Shown here: in pieces, positions 9,701 through 17,407 of the stretch
Layout of the letters: each line of letters opens with the position of its first letter
How positions within the stretch are numbered: the first letter of the stretch is position 1
NCBI GenBank assembly: GCA_964482235.1
Contig: CAYZWU010000044.1
Location: 1 to 45,194, forward strand
Length of the DNA: 45,194 nucleotides
Reading direction: 5' to 3'
DNA from: CAYZWU01 sp964482235
GTDB lineage: Bacteria; Planctomycetota; B15-G4; CAYZWU01
Made by a program: the position numbers and the translations under genes
The notes under the pieces: model-generated
Database searches by the model: none
Told to the model about the DNA's origin: nothing
What the model saw: only the letters and a program-made list of their open reading frames with translations

Positions 9701-10223
9701 TCCCGTGCGGGGGCTGCCCGCTTCCTCGAACGGAACGCTTCTCGTCTGGATTCCCGTGCCCTGGATCGTGGCCGCCGAAGGCGAAACGCTCGAGCCCGAA
9801 TGGATCGTCTCCCAGGCGGGCAAGGCGGCAAGGAGGATCCACTCAATCATCGACAAGAAGCAGCTGCCGCAGTCGTGGGCCGTCGCCCTTCCCGCCCTGC
9901 TGGGAGAAGAAACGATCGACGCGTTTCGCGAGGAGCTGGCAGGGGAGTTCGAGAAACCGCCGCTCGTCGTGACTCACGCCATCCCCGGGTGGACCGCCGT
10001 CAGGGATCCGGAGACGGCGGACAAGGGCCGGCGATGGCTCCTCTTCATCGACTCGACGAGCATCGCCCGCATCGTGACACCATTGACCTCGGTGATGGCC
10101 GAGGCCGGATTCGACGATTTCATCTCCCACTGGCTTGCCGTTTTTCGCGACCACGGCCGGCCCGAGAGAGATCTTCCCGCCTACTCGCGGCACGCCGAGG
10201 AGGATGAAGGGGAAGGAGAATGA
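6747..10223 (+). CDS. Secreted gluzincin-type zinc metallopeptidase-like protein with C-terminal LamG-like domain
   Basis: 1158 aa from ATG 6747. Residues about 24-43 form a signal peptide (KRSVLLLVLILLGPWNAAMA). An early helical region (about 45-90) looks TPR-like. The zinc site is HELTH at 408-412 with a third ligand candidate Glu428 in WLLEGRA, the HExxH...E layout of MA-clan (gluzincin) peptidases. Another TPR-like helical stretch follows (about 610-680), and residues about 800-960 look like a concanavalin/LamG sandwich (NIWLLPGTYRITARIKF to GHVGFATSFGAVCIQ). The frame is open back to 6483 but lacks a signal there, and the promoter candidate falls inside it. The ribosome site at 6747 is weak; GTG 6780 is an alternative. 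The stop overlaps the sulfatase start as ATGA. Predicted extracellular or periplasmic peptidase; substrate unknown. Confidence 0.75.
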   Translation: MFRTEKTKSVPVSALSAAHEPLKRSVLLLVLILLGPWNAAMASGNEERISDPYDHLIRARRALEKEDPGEACSQFQKALAFQPLSREILEQLLRLAADDADARALWSHAWYEAAADTEGRAQPNRDVKAFLSPADPLLPRIAAARVEALTELIAFARKRQAQGSRQPSDLLVAQWARRLAFEIASPFPDPDRHALPDIDPKLRLSPNFHAPVIAALRRAMKQGLSSRRIEEAIRSARCLRGLGTQAGFKDLEGERPKGMESVLKEAVAGLARARSMLASRGEEPWTVDSLEWLYKMEGESFTRDHSSFADPGLAVSPKERYRIETDCGFETLLGVASTVEHHHARLAYWFGADPFLDRQGMIRIVSEAHGLESEGTPFWWAGGFQSGDLTVLRLSCGTIEGLGRGITHELTHRFDGALHPGMPAWLLEGRAVWTGAAYGTYLCKNFVPDHVMFGTIEGAYLKGYGSKAKLVPLIDGTLEEYRDNYVAGYALYVYLAFWKKDSRLLFAERLDDFMKGGRKAARNREAWFVSHFADGKEGRPDGIDAFAEAFHAFLKGFFWKTREPWTKRFARNVPGGGERRYVYDEPTWTWSRVRAEPRFGQNQAREAGRLLYDLGQVDESIRTLVWALAVDGPSADVERLLADGLGKKRLADAAWVVKRQNLFPRAGEEEDRAPFLTALRKLRIYCDLLEEAIDAYSKKEMARAAAVFAADRNRLAAWLGLPLVPSAPLERNPRDGSLHPFDRPPCHAGLLGWQESGLTGYEERRVPDLWFETAHRDLHVGRRKPRKATGLLDRSAHQRHAFVRSNIWLLPGTYRITARIKFTTSYAAGAVVFGYGERERNYRFRFSAGNMMYAIGESEEEPLFETMNWGLDGLRERDGALPGSLSGGTFEFERAMPACDLELLIDGAAVQASINGIVVGRYHTVDGTPIEGHVGFATSFGAVCIQRPLVERLERSYLAGLPGRTPLRLDLRSRTAPSFDELSNLPVRGLPASSNGTLLVWIPVPWIVAAEGETLEPEWIVSQAGKAARRIHSIIDKKQLPQSWAVALPALLGEETIDAFREELAGEFEKPPLVVTHAIPGWTAVRDPETADKGRRWLLFIDSTSIARIVTPLTSVMAEAGFDDFISHWLAVFRDHGRPERDLPAYSRHAEEDEGEGE

Positions 10224-11719
10224 GCTTGCAGCGGACCGGGGATGAGGGATCGATGCCGACACGGACCGGACGGCGGGCGTTCCTCAAGAGCTTGAGCCTC
10301 GGCGCCTTCACGCTCTCCCTACCGGCCTGCGCGGGAAACGGTCTTTTCGAAAGGGGCGGGGGGAAAGGTGAAAGTCAGCCCAACATCATCTTCATCCTCA
10401 TCGATGACATGGGCTGGAAGGATCCCGGCTTCATGGGCAGCACCTTCCATGAAACGCCGAACATCGACCGGCTGGCCCACGATAGCATGATCTTCACCAA
10501 CGCCTATGCCAATGCGCCGAACTGCGCACCGAGCCGCGCCTCTCTCCTCTCGGGCCAGTACACGCCCCGCCACGGGATCTTCACGGTGAAGCGGCCGGAC
10601 AGGGGGAAAGCGAAGCTGCGGAAGCTGATACCGACTCCCAACAAGGAGGAGCTCGATCCGGAGCTCTTCACCCTTGGCAAGCTTCTCAAAACGGCCGGCT
10701 ACCGAACGGCATCGATCGGCAAGTGGCATCTCGGCAAGGATCCGGACACCGGCCCCCTGGCCCATGGCTTCGACGTCAACGTGGCCGGCGGCCGGTACGG
10801 CCATCCTCCGGCAGGATATTTCGCCCCCTACAAGCTGCCCGAACTGGAGGAGCCTGGCGAAGGCGAGTACCTGACCGACAGGCTTACCGACGAGTCGCTC
10901 CGCTTCATCGAGGAGAGCCGGGACAGGCCTTTCTTTCTCTACCTTTCCCATTACGCCGTCCACACCCCGATCCAGGCCAAGAGCACGATCAAGGAGAAGT
11001 ATGCCGGCAAGAAAGGGGGCAATGGGCAGAAGAACCCGGCCTATGCCGCCATGATCGAATCCGTCGACCAGGGTGTGGGAAGAATCGTCGAGAAGCTGAA
11101 CGATCTCGGATTGGCGGACAACACGGCCATCTTTTTCTTTTCCGACAACGGAGGCATGGATCGGTTCACTTCCATGGCGCCGCTCCGGGGCAGCAAGGGG
11201 ATGCTCTACGAGGGCGGAATCCGCGAGCCGATGTTCGTCCACTGGCCCGGCCGGGTCCGGCCCGGAACGGTCTGTCACACGCCGGTGATCGGAATCGACT
11301 TCTATCCCACCATCGCGGCAATGGTCGGCGCAATGCAGCCCCCGGAGCATCTCCTCGACGGCAAGAGCCTGATGCCCCTGCTCCTGGAGGAAGGCGGCCT
11401 GCATCGCAGCGATCTGTACTGGCACTTTCCCGCCTATCTCGAAGCCTACAAGGGGATGAAGGGCGCCTGGCGCACCACGCCGGCCGGTGCCGTCCGGTCG
11501 GGAGATTACAAGCTGATCGAGTTCTTCGAGGACGGACGCCTCGAGCTGTACGACCTGAAAGAGGATCCGGGCGAGGAGAACGATCTCTCGATGATTCGAC
11601 AGCGAAAACGTGACGAGCTCCACGAGAAGCTCAAGAAGTGGCGCAAGTCGACGAAGGCGCCCGTCCCGAGCGAACCGAATCCTGCCTACGATCCGGCCTA
11701 CGCTTCCAAAAAGGGCTGA
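10220..11719 (+). CDS. Type I sulfatase (arylsulfatase A family), exported by Tat
   Basis: 499 aa. It carries a twin-arginine signal (TGRRAFLKSLSL) that ends in a lipobox-like LPAC (Cys37), so it may be a lipoprotein. Metal-binding Asp62-Asp63 (FILIDDMGW) and the C-x-P-S-R motif at 102-106 (CAPSRASLLSG) are intact; Cys102 would be converted to formylglycine by a maturase not in this window. GYRTASIGKWHLGKD and FFFSDNGGMDRF complete the active site. It hydrolyses sulfate esters, most likely on sulfated glycans. The start at 10220 overlaps the previous stop as ATGA, indicating translational coupling. ATG 10253 (GAGG 5 nt upstream) would put the twin arginines nearer the terminus and is a real alternative. 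No sulfatase-modifying enzyme is adjacent. Confidence 0.92.
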   Translation: MSLQRTGDEGSMPTRTGRRAFLKSLSLGAFTLSLPACAGNGLFERGGGKGESQPNIIFILIDDMGWKDPGFMGSTFHETPNIDRLAHDSMIFTNAYANAPNCAPSRASLLSGQYTPRHGIFTVKRPDRGKAKLRKLIPTPNKEELDPELFTLGKLLKTAGYRTASIGKWHLGKDPDTGPLAHGFDVNVAGGRYGHPPAGYFAPYKLPELEEPGEGEYLTDRLTDESLRFIEESRDRPFFLYLSHYAVHTPIQAKSTIKEKYAGKKGGNGQKNPAYAAMIESVDQGVGRIVEKLNDLGLADNTAIFFFSDNGGMDRFTSMAPLRGSKGMLYEGGIREPMFVHWPGRVRPGTVCHTPVIGIDFYPTIAAMVGAMQPPEHLLDGKSLMPLLLEEGGLHRSDLYWHFPAYLEAYKGMKGAWRTTPAGAVRSGDYKLIEFFEDGRLELYDLKEDPGEENDLSMIRQRKRDELHEKLKKWRKSTKAPVPSEPNPAYDPAYASKKG

Positions 11720-11846
11720 AGATTATAATATCGAAACACCCCCCTTCGCCCGTCTAATGACCATTGTTTTAAAAAACGAAACAGGCACCCGGAACGTTGG
11801 TACGAGATTCCGGACCGTAGAGACCATGAGACAAGGGGGTACTTAA

Positions 11847-12275
11847 ATGACAGCAACAAACCAGCACGATGAGGTATCCGCCGCCGCCGTGAAAAGCATT
11901 CTGGCCGACGCGGGATACGAGACTCTACCCGGGGAAGATGCAACCTGCTTTCTGGTCAAGGATCCGGAGAGCGGAATCACTTTCTCCTGCGACCTGGAAA
12001 AGGACATCCTGTTCAATGCCGTGGCCTGCTTCGAGGTGGAGGAATCCGCAATGACCTCCGACCTGGCAGGAGTCCTTCTCGACACGGAGAACGGAATCTC
12101 CACGTCGAGCTTCAGGCTCTGCAAGACGGGTAGCGATAAGGTGATCGTCACGCTCAGCAACTTCTGCAAGCTGCAGGATCTTGGATCGGAGGACAAGGAC
12201 GACGTCCTCTCATGCCTGGAATTTCTCAACATGGACGTGTTGACAGCCAGGGATCTGCTGGCCGCCTACCTGTAG
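11847..12275 (+). CDS. Small acidic cytoplasmic protein, probable partner of the adjacent PspA
   Basis: 142 aa, no signal peptide or membrane segment, strongly acidic. The pattern, an N-terminal helix, central strands (CFLVKDPESGITFSCDLEKDILFNAVACF), and a C-terminal helix ending NMDVLTARDLLAAYL, is reminiscent of the type III secretion chaperone/YbjN-like fold, but I cannot assign a family. Small proteins next to pspA-like genes elsewhere (for example yjfI beside yjfJ in enterobacteria) are accessory partners; membership of that family is untested. AAGGGGG sits 7 nt before the ATG. The PspA gene begins 48 nt downstream with no terminator between, so they form an operon. A function as PspA regulator or chaperone is inference. 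Confidence 0.75.
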   Translation: MTATNQHDEVSAAAVKSILADAGYETLPGEDATCFLVKDPESGITFSCDLEKDILFNAVACFEVEESAMTSDLAGVLLDTENGISTSSFRLCKTGSDKVIVTLSNFCKLQDLGSEDKDDVLSCLEFLNMDVLTARDLLAAYL

Positions 12276-12323
12276 GCGCGATCTTCGACGATTCGAACGA
12301 AACCACTATGTGGAGGATTAAAA

Positions 12324-13031
12324 ATGGGCTTCTTCAAGGATTTCTTCGGCAGGAGCAGCCGGGTAGTGAAGGGACAGGTCAACAAGGCGATGGACTCCAT
12401 GGAAAACGCAACCTTCGAGTCCACGCTCAGGCAATCGGTAAAGGACATGAAGACGGAACTCGCTCGCGTAGTGAAAGCATCGGCCGAGGCGATGTCGAAC
12501 ACGAATCGCCTGGAAGCCGAATACGAAAGGTACCAGAGACAGTCGGAGGAATGGCAGGGACGGGCCAAGAAGGCTCTCAACGCCGGAAACGAGGAGCTCG
12601 CCCGCAAGGCGCTGGTCAAGAAGAACGAAGCCGATGCCCAGGTGGAGTCGCTGAAGCCTGCGGTGGACAAGGCGAGGGAAACGTCCGGCATGCTGAAGGA
12701 GCAGGTCCTGAACCTGAAGCGGAAGATCTCCGAGGCGGAGCGGATGGCCGGTACGTTGATCGCCAGGAAGAACGCGGCGCGGGCTCAGAAAAAGGTATCC
12801 CAGGCTCTCGCCGGCGTGGCCGACGGGGACAACGCCTTTGCCGCCATCCAGGGCATGGAGGAGAAGGTGGCCAGGGAGGAAGCGGCGGCCAAGGCCTACG
12901 AATCCCTCTCGCTCGACGAGAACGACGAGCTGGCCAAGGAATTCGAGGCGCTCGACGAGTCATCGGGCTCGATCGATGCCGATCTCGACGCGCTCAAGAA
13001 GGAGGTGGAATCGGGAAAACAGAAAGGATAA
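12324..13031 (+). CDS. pspA: PspA/IM30 family envelope-stress protein
   Basis: 235 aa. The start MGFFKDFFGRSSRVVKGQVNKA is the amphipathic membrane-sensing helix followed by helix 1 of PspA/Vipp1 proteins, and residues about 25-190 are one long Lys/Glu/Ala-rich coiled coil with the family's ARKALVKKNEADAQVESLKP region. The last 40 residues are acidic (LSLDENDELAKEFEALDESSGSIDADL). Family members belong to the ESCRT-III superfamily and polymerise on damaged inner membrane to preserve the proton gradient. The C-terminal tail is shorter than in Vipp1. GGAGG is 7 nt before ATG 12324. Its partner is the small acidic protein upstream. No pspF, pspB or pspC lies in the window, so regulation differs from the enterobacterial system. 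Confidence 0.88.
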   Translation: MGFFKDFFGRSSRVVKGQVNKAMDSMENATFESTLRQSVKDMKTELARVVKASAEAMSNTNRLEAEYERYQRQSEEWQGRAKKALNAGNEELARKALVKKNEADAQVESLKPAVDKARETSGMLKEQVLNLKRKISEAERMAGTLIARKNAARAQKKVSQALAGVADGDNAFAAIQGMEEKVAREEAAAKAYESLSLDENDELAKEFEALDESSGSIDADLDALKKEVESGKQKG

Positions 13032-13042
13032 GCGGCAGCGAG

Positions 13043-13089
13043 GTTGCCGGGATTTCCGCATCGGGCCCGGTCCGCTGCGGTGCGGCAAC
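13043..13089. terminator. Nested hairpin between convergent genes, possible bidirectional terminator
   Basis: Outer arms GTTGCCG (13043-13049) and CGGCAAC (13083-13089) pair perfectly, and inside them CCGCA (13056-13060) pairs with TGCGG (13076-13080). It lies between the stops of pspA (13031) and the convergent HTH gene (13115). There is no T-tract, so intrinsic termination is uncertain. Confidence 0.4.
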
Positions 13090-13114
13090 GGCGATCTTCG
13101 ATGTGCAAGGCAGA

Positions 13115-13591
13115 TCACTGCTGCATGTCGAAGATGCCTCTCTCGCATGCCACGACGAAGGCCTCGGCGTACTGCTTGAGCTGCTGCCATTCGCCGCGGA
13201 TCTGCTCCGCCTCCTTGCTGTCCACCCGGCCGTCGTTCGTGATCGACTCGGAGATGACCTGCAACAGCTCCGAGAAGTCCCGGATCATCCGCTGGGTCAG
13301 GGCGATGAACTCGGTGTCGATCGATTCGGGCGGAACCTCGGGATTCCGGACGAGGAAGCCGCCTGCCTTATCGCAGAGCCACTCGATGATGCTGAAATCC
13401 TCCGTGCTCGCGAAGAGAGCCACCACACGGTCGAGAGGATTCCGGGCGCCGCTCGAGCCGTCGAAGGCTTCCCCTGCCGGCTCCTGGCACCACTTGTAGA
13501 CGAGGGAGGTGGAAACGTTCATATCCGACGCCACCTTCTTCGCTCCCACCCGCTCAACGGATTTCTTCAGAACTTCATGCGATTCCGGCAT
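13115..13591 (-). CDS. Phage CII/CP76-like helix-turn-helix regulator
   Basis: 158 aa. Residues about 5-35 form an HTH (LKKSVERVGAKKVASDMNVS then TSLVYKWCQEP). The C-terminal helices carry NDGRVDSKEAEQIRGEW and a final FVVACERGIF, the pattern of the phage_CP76/CII-like family, which also occurs as chromosomal genes. Family members bind DNA; whether this one activates or represses is unknown. I chose ATG 13591 because GGAG lies 7 nt upstream; the frame is open upstream to 13759 but that stretch has no ribosome site and uncharacteristic Arg/Cys/Gly-rich composition. It faces the pspA operon tail-to-tail. No other phage gene is nearby, so this is probably a domesticated regulator rather than a prophage remnant. 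Confidence 0.75.
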   Translation of the reverse strand: MPESHEVLKKSVERVGAKKVASDMNVSTSLVYKWCQEPAGEAFDGSSGARNPLDRVVALFASTEDFSIIEWLCDKAGGFLVRNPEVPPESIDTEFIALTQRMIRDFSELLQVISESITNDGRVDSKEAEQIRGEWQQLKQYAEAFVVACERGIFDMQQ

Positions 13592-13807
13592 CGTGCTACT
13601 CCATCTGCAGCCATACGGTGTTCCGCGACAGCGACTTCGGTCGGATGATCGTACAGTCAATCCACCTCGATCACAACGATTATCCTCCCCTCTCCCAGCT
13701 CCCTGTGCTATAACGTCCCGCTGATGAATTCCATCGAAGCCGCAGTCGGCGTTGCGCAACGCGCCCCCGGGATCGTATTGACGGCACCCCGAAGTGGAGG
13801 CTGAACC

Positions 13808-15877
13808 GTGCTGAAACCTCTGTTCCTCGCAGCAATCATCGTGGGCTCCCTTTTCCTACTTTCGTCCGAACCGCTCCTTTCCGGGGAGCAGCGTGATCAC
13901 GAAATCGTACCGGAGGACTACTTCGGCCTCGGCACGATCTTCGCCTGCGCCGTCTCTCCCACGGGGCAGTACGCCGCATACGTGGAAAGCCGGTGGGGAG
14001 AGGGCAAGGAGGGAAGGAAGAACGATCTCTGGTGCGTCGACTTCTCCACGAAAAAGCGCGTCCGCCTCACCTTCGACGGCTTCGGTGCCAGCCATCCGGT
14101 CTGGGCTCCCCAGGACGGCTGGATCTACTTCCTCGGCCGGCAGAAGCGGTCGGGAGAAGAGAAGCCTCCCTACGACGGCAAGACGCAGGTCTTCAGGATC
14201 TCGCCACTCGGCGGCGAGCCCTTTCCCGTGACGCGCGTCAAAGGCGGGATCAGGCATTTCGACCTGGCCCGCGACGGGACCTGCCTCTTCTATACCACGA
14301 CAAAGAAGGTCTATGCCGATCAGTGGAAGAGCCTCCGCAAGCAATACTCGGATCTCGAGTACGGGCACGGCATCACGACCATGAACGCCATCTGGAAGCT
14401 CGACCTGGAAGGCTGGCGTGCCGAGAAAATCTGCAAGGCCGACAGGGTGATCCACGAGATGGCGCTCTCGCCGGACAAGAAGAGGATCGCCCTGATCACG
14501 ACGGACGACAACGAGCTAATCGTGAAGGAGGGGTGGTCGCGCCTCGAGGTCTTCGACATCGAGAAGGAAAGCTTCGAGACGCTGACAGGGTCCGACTGGC
14601 GGCAGGGGCATCCCACTCCCTTCGGCTGGCTCCACGACCTGGCCTGGTCGAGCGACAACGCCGCCCTGGCCTTCTCCATCTCCTTCGACGGTTATGCCAC
14701 GCGCCTCTTCGTCGCCGACTGGAACGGCAGGGAGACCGCATCGGTCACCGAGCTGAAGCGGCCCGACCCGGCGGCTCTCGCTGGAGGTATCACGTGGCGC
14801 GGTGAATCGCGAACCCTCTGCTTTCTCGGCGAGGTTCGCGGACGGGTCCATATCTTTGCGATCCAGAACGTGAGGGACGGCAAGCAGGGCGCGACCGATT
14901 GCCTGACTCCCGACGACATTGTGGTGGGCCCCTTCGGCTTCGACGAGTTCGGTGGAAGGCTGGCCGCCTCCATCGCCACCACCACCCACATGGGCGACAT
15001 CTTCCTCGTAGACGGAGGCAAGTACGAACGGATCACCAACATCAATCCCCAGGTCGATTCGTGGAAGCTGCCCGAGATCTCGATCGTGAAGTGGATCGGC
15101 GCCGACGGCGACGAGGTCGAAGGGATCCTGGAGCTGCCGCCGGGCTACAAGAACGAGGACGGCCCTCTACCTCTGATCGTGGAGCTCCACGGCGGACCGA
15201 CCGCCGCGACACGGCTCAAGTTGCGCCTCTGGATCTACGGCCGAGCCCTGATGGCCTCGAAGGGGTATGCCCTCTTCAGCCCCAACTACCATGGCTCGAC
15301 GGGATACGGAGACCTCTTCACGGCAAAGCTGATCGGCCGCGAGAACGAGATCGAGGTCACGGACATCCTGACGGGGATCGACGCTCTAATCGAGAAGGGA
15401 GTGGCGGACAGGGACCGGATCGGCGTGATGGGCTGGAGCAACGGAGGCTACCTGACCAACTGCCTCATCGCGGCGGCGCCCGACCTCTTCAAGGCCGCCA
15501 GCAGCGGTGCCGGGGTTCTCGACATGGTGATCCAGTGGGGCATGGAGGACACGCCCGGCCACGTGATCAACTTCATGAAGGGACTGCCGTGGGAGAAGAC
15601 TTCCGCCTACATCAAGGCTTCGCCTCTTTACACGCTGGACAAGGTGAAGACCCCCACGCTGATCCACGTCGGGGGCGCCGATCCACGCGTCCCGCCGGCT
15701 CACAGCCGAGGTCTCTACAGGGCGCTCCACCACTACCTGAAGGTCCCTGTCGAGCTCGTGGTCTACCCGGGAGAGGCTCACGGTCTCAGCACGCACGAGA
15801 ACCGGCTGGCCAAAATGAAGTGGGATCTTGCCTGGTTCGACAAGTATCTGCCCGTGGAATCTGATACCAATAAGTAA
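13808..15877 (+). CDS. Secreted S9 family serine peptidase (prolyl oligopeptidase / acylaminoacyl peptidase type)
   Basis: 689 aa from GTG 13808, with GGAGG 7 nt upstream. Residues 1-26 are a signal peptide. Residues about 35-410 are a TolB/WD-like beta-propeller (repeats such as SPTGQYAAYVESRWG, LSPDKKRIALITTDD, LAWSSDNAALAFSIS). The C-terminal alpha/beta-hydrolase domain has catalytic Ser544 in GWSNGGY, Asp625 in GGADPRVPP and His658 in GEAHGLS; LIVELHGGP is the oxyanion region. It should cleave short peptides in the periplasm. The DVRVPP-type Asp motif favours the acylaminoacyl/dipeptidyl branch. It is the only gene of its transcript or is read together with the beta-helix gene 178 nt on, with a possible terminator between them. 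Confidence 0.92.
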   Translation: MLKPLFLAAIIVGSLFLLSSEPLLSGEQRDHEIVPEDYFGLGTIFACAVSPTGQYAAYVESRWGEGKEGRKNDLWCVDFSTKKRVRLTFDGFGASHPVWAPQDGWIYFLGRQKRSGEEKPPYDGKTQVFRISPLGGEPFPVTRVKGGIRHFDLARDGTCLFYTTTKKVYADQWKSLRKQYSDLEYGHGITTMNAIWKLDLEGWRAEKICKADRVIHEMALSPDKKRIALITTDDNELIVKEGWSRLEVFDIEKESFETLTGSDWRQGHPTPFGWLHDLAWSSDNAALAFSISFDGYATRLFVADWNGRETASVTELKRPDPAALAGGITWRGESRTLCFLGEVRGRVHIFAIQNVRDGKQGATDCLTPDDIVVGPFGFDEFGGRLAASIATTTHMGDIFLVDGGKYERITNINPQVDSWKLPEISIVKWIGADGDEVEGILELPPGYKNEDGPLPLIVELHGGPTAATRLKLRLWIYGRALMASKGYALFSPNYHGSTGYGDLFTAKLIGRENEIEVTDILTGIDALIEKGVADRDRIGVMGWSNGGYLTNCLIAAAPDLFKAASSGAGVLDMVIQWGMEDTPGHVINFMKGLPWEKTSAYIKASPLYTLDKVKTPTLIHVGGADPRVPPAHSRGLYRALHHYLKVPVELVVYPGEAHGLSTHENRLAKMKWDLAWFDKYLPVESDTNK

Positions 15878-15962
15878 CAACTACCCTTGGCTGCAACCGG
15901 TTCCGAAAGAACCCGTGTCAAGACCGACAGCCTATCTCAGCCAGGAGAAGGGGATTAGGCAA

Positions 15963-15996
15963 GCGCCAACCGGAGCCCTGTTCTGGCGTTCTTTTT
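15963..15996 (+). terminator. Weak intrinsic terminator candidate after the S9 peptidase gene
   Basis: CGCCA (15964-15968) pairs with TGGCG (15984-15988), followed directly by TTCTTTTT. The 5-bp stem and 15-nt loop are marginal, but the T-tract supports termination before the beta-helix gene. Confidence 0.4.
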
Positions 15997-16055
15997 GCTA
16001 AATCTGGATCGAGTAGCCGTTGTCGAACTTCGTCCTTCTCGATCAGGAGATCGCC

Positions 16056-17378
16056 ATGATCAAGCTTTCCCGCTGCGTCGTGAACGGCGCCATCGTCCTC
16101 TTCTGCCTCTCCTTTTCCGGAGCGAAAAGTGCCGTGATCCATGTCCCCGATGACCATTCCACGATCCAGGAGGCGGTGAACGCTGCGTGCGATGGTGACA
16201 CGATCATCGTCCGGCCCGGCACCTACGTGGAGAACATCGATTTCCTCTGGACATCCCTGACGTTGAAGAGTGAAAAGGGCTCCGAGGTCACGGTGATCGA
16301 CGGAAACCAGAACGTGAGCGCTCTCACGATTCACAGCGGACCGGGCGTCCAGCTCGTTGTCGACGGATTCACCGTGACGAACGGAGCCGGCCAGAAGCGA
16401 TGGACCCATCAGGGTTATTATCGATACGGCGGGGGGATCTACTGCGGCGACAACTGCTCGCCGACGATCACGAACTGCGTCATCGTCGGCAACACGGCGC
16501 TCGGAACGAGAGGAAGCGGCGGCGGGATCTTCTGCGAATTCTCCTCCCCCATCATCAGCAACTGCGTGATCACGGGGAACGCGAGCGATTCGGGCGGAGG
16601 CATCGGCTGCTGGGATTCCTTCCCTGCCATGACGAACAACACAATCTACGGAAACTCGGCCTCCCAGACGGGAGGCGGCATGGAGTGCGGCGCCTCGGCG
16701 CCTCTGATCCTGAACACGATCTTCTGTAAGAACACCGCTCCTACGGGCAACGAGCTCTGGATCGGCAGCACCGCCTTCCCTTCCTCGTCGAGCCTGGCCT
16801 ACTGCAATGTGGAAGGCGGGCAGGCATCGGTGTACGTCGATCCCGGCTGCTTGCTCTTCTGGGGGCCGGGCATGATCGATGCGGATCCGCTGTTCGTCAA
16901 CCCCCTCGAAAACGACTTCCACCTGACCTTCGACTCTCCCTGCCGCAACAAGGGCGGCAACGCCGCCCCCGGTCTGCCCGCAACGGACAGGGAAGGCGAT
17001 CCGCGCGCGGCGGAGTTCTTCGTGGATATCGGCGCCGACGAGTTTCATCCTCATCTCTACACCGTCGGCCGCGCAACGCCCGGAGGCACGATCCAGCTCC
17101 GGATCGTGGGAGAACCGGGGCTTGCACCGGTGCGGCTCGTGACCGGTTCGGGATTTCAGTTTCCTCCGCGCAGCACCCGGTTCGGCGCCCTCTACCTGGC
17201 GGAGCCTCTCTGGTACTGCGATGTGGGAATCGTTCCGCAGAATGGAGTTCTTTCAATGCCGCGATCTCTGCCCGGGTGGTGGAGTACTGGAGAGGAGCAC
17301 GTCCTGCAGGCTCTGATCGGCCCGCTCACTGACGACGACTCTCTTCTGACGAATCCTGCCTTCCTCTTCATGCAGTAG
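16056..17378 (+). CDS. Secreted right-handed parallel beta-helix protein
   Basis: 440 aa. Signal peptide at 1-27 (CVVNGAIVLFCLSFSGAKS). Residues 30-60 are the usual entry to this fold (HVPDDHSTIQEAVNAACDGD, then IIVRPGTYVENI). About four Gly-Asn-rich coils follow (GGGIYCGDNCSPTITNCVIV, GGGIFCEFSSPIISNCVITG, GGGIGCWDSF, GGGMECGASA). The closing segment, DFHLTFDSPCRNKGG to VDIGADEF, is common to secreted beta-helix proteins of FCB and PVC bacteria. About 95 C-terminal residues form an extra domain I do not recognise. Beta-helix proteins are adhesins or polysaccharide-binding or -cleaving proteins; no lyase residues can be assigned. ATG 16056 is preferred over the upstream TTG at 16020 because AGGAGA lies 5 nt before it. 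Confidence 0.85.
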   Translation: MIKLSRCVVNGAIVLFCLSFSGAKSAVIHVPDDHSTIQEAVNAACDGDTIIVRPGTYVENIDFLWTSLTLKSEKGSEVTVIDGNQNVSALTIHSGPGVQLVVDGFTVTNGAGQKRWTHQGYYRYGGGIYCGDNCSPTITNCVIVGNTALGTRGSGGGIFCEFSSPIISNCVITGNASDSGGGIGCWDSFPAMTNNTIYGNSASQTGGGMECGASAPLILNTIFCKNTAPTGNELWIGSTAFPSSSSLAYCNVEGGQASVYVDPGCLLFWGPGMIDADPLFVNPLENDFHLTFDSPCRNKGGNAAPGLPATDREGDPRAAEFFVDIGADEFHPHLYTVGRATPGGTIQLRIVGEPGLAPVRLVTGSGFQFPPRSTRFGALYLAEPLWYCDVGIVPQNGVLSMPRSLPGWWSTGEEHVLQALIGPLTDDDSLLTNPAFLFMQ

Positions 17379-17407
17379 GGATGGAAGGTTTCTCTTTCAG
17401 CGGACTG

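Noticed and set aside
11780..11800. Possible sigma-54 site before the pspA pair (GGCAC...)
   Set aside because: Enterobacterial pspA uses sigma-54, but here GG is followed after ten bases by GT, and TTGC is absent.
13115..13591. Prophage remnant
   Set aside because: Only a CII-like regulator is present; no integrase, structural genes or attachment repeats nearby.
12212..13648. 478-aa open frame on the plus strand
   Set aside because: Runs across pspA in another frame and antisense over the HTH gene; no plausible protein.
13778..13807. TTGACG as a -35 for the S9 peptidase gene
   Set aside because: Only 30 nt before the start codon, so a -10 would fall on the start site.
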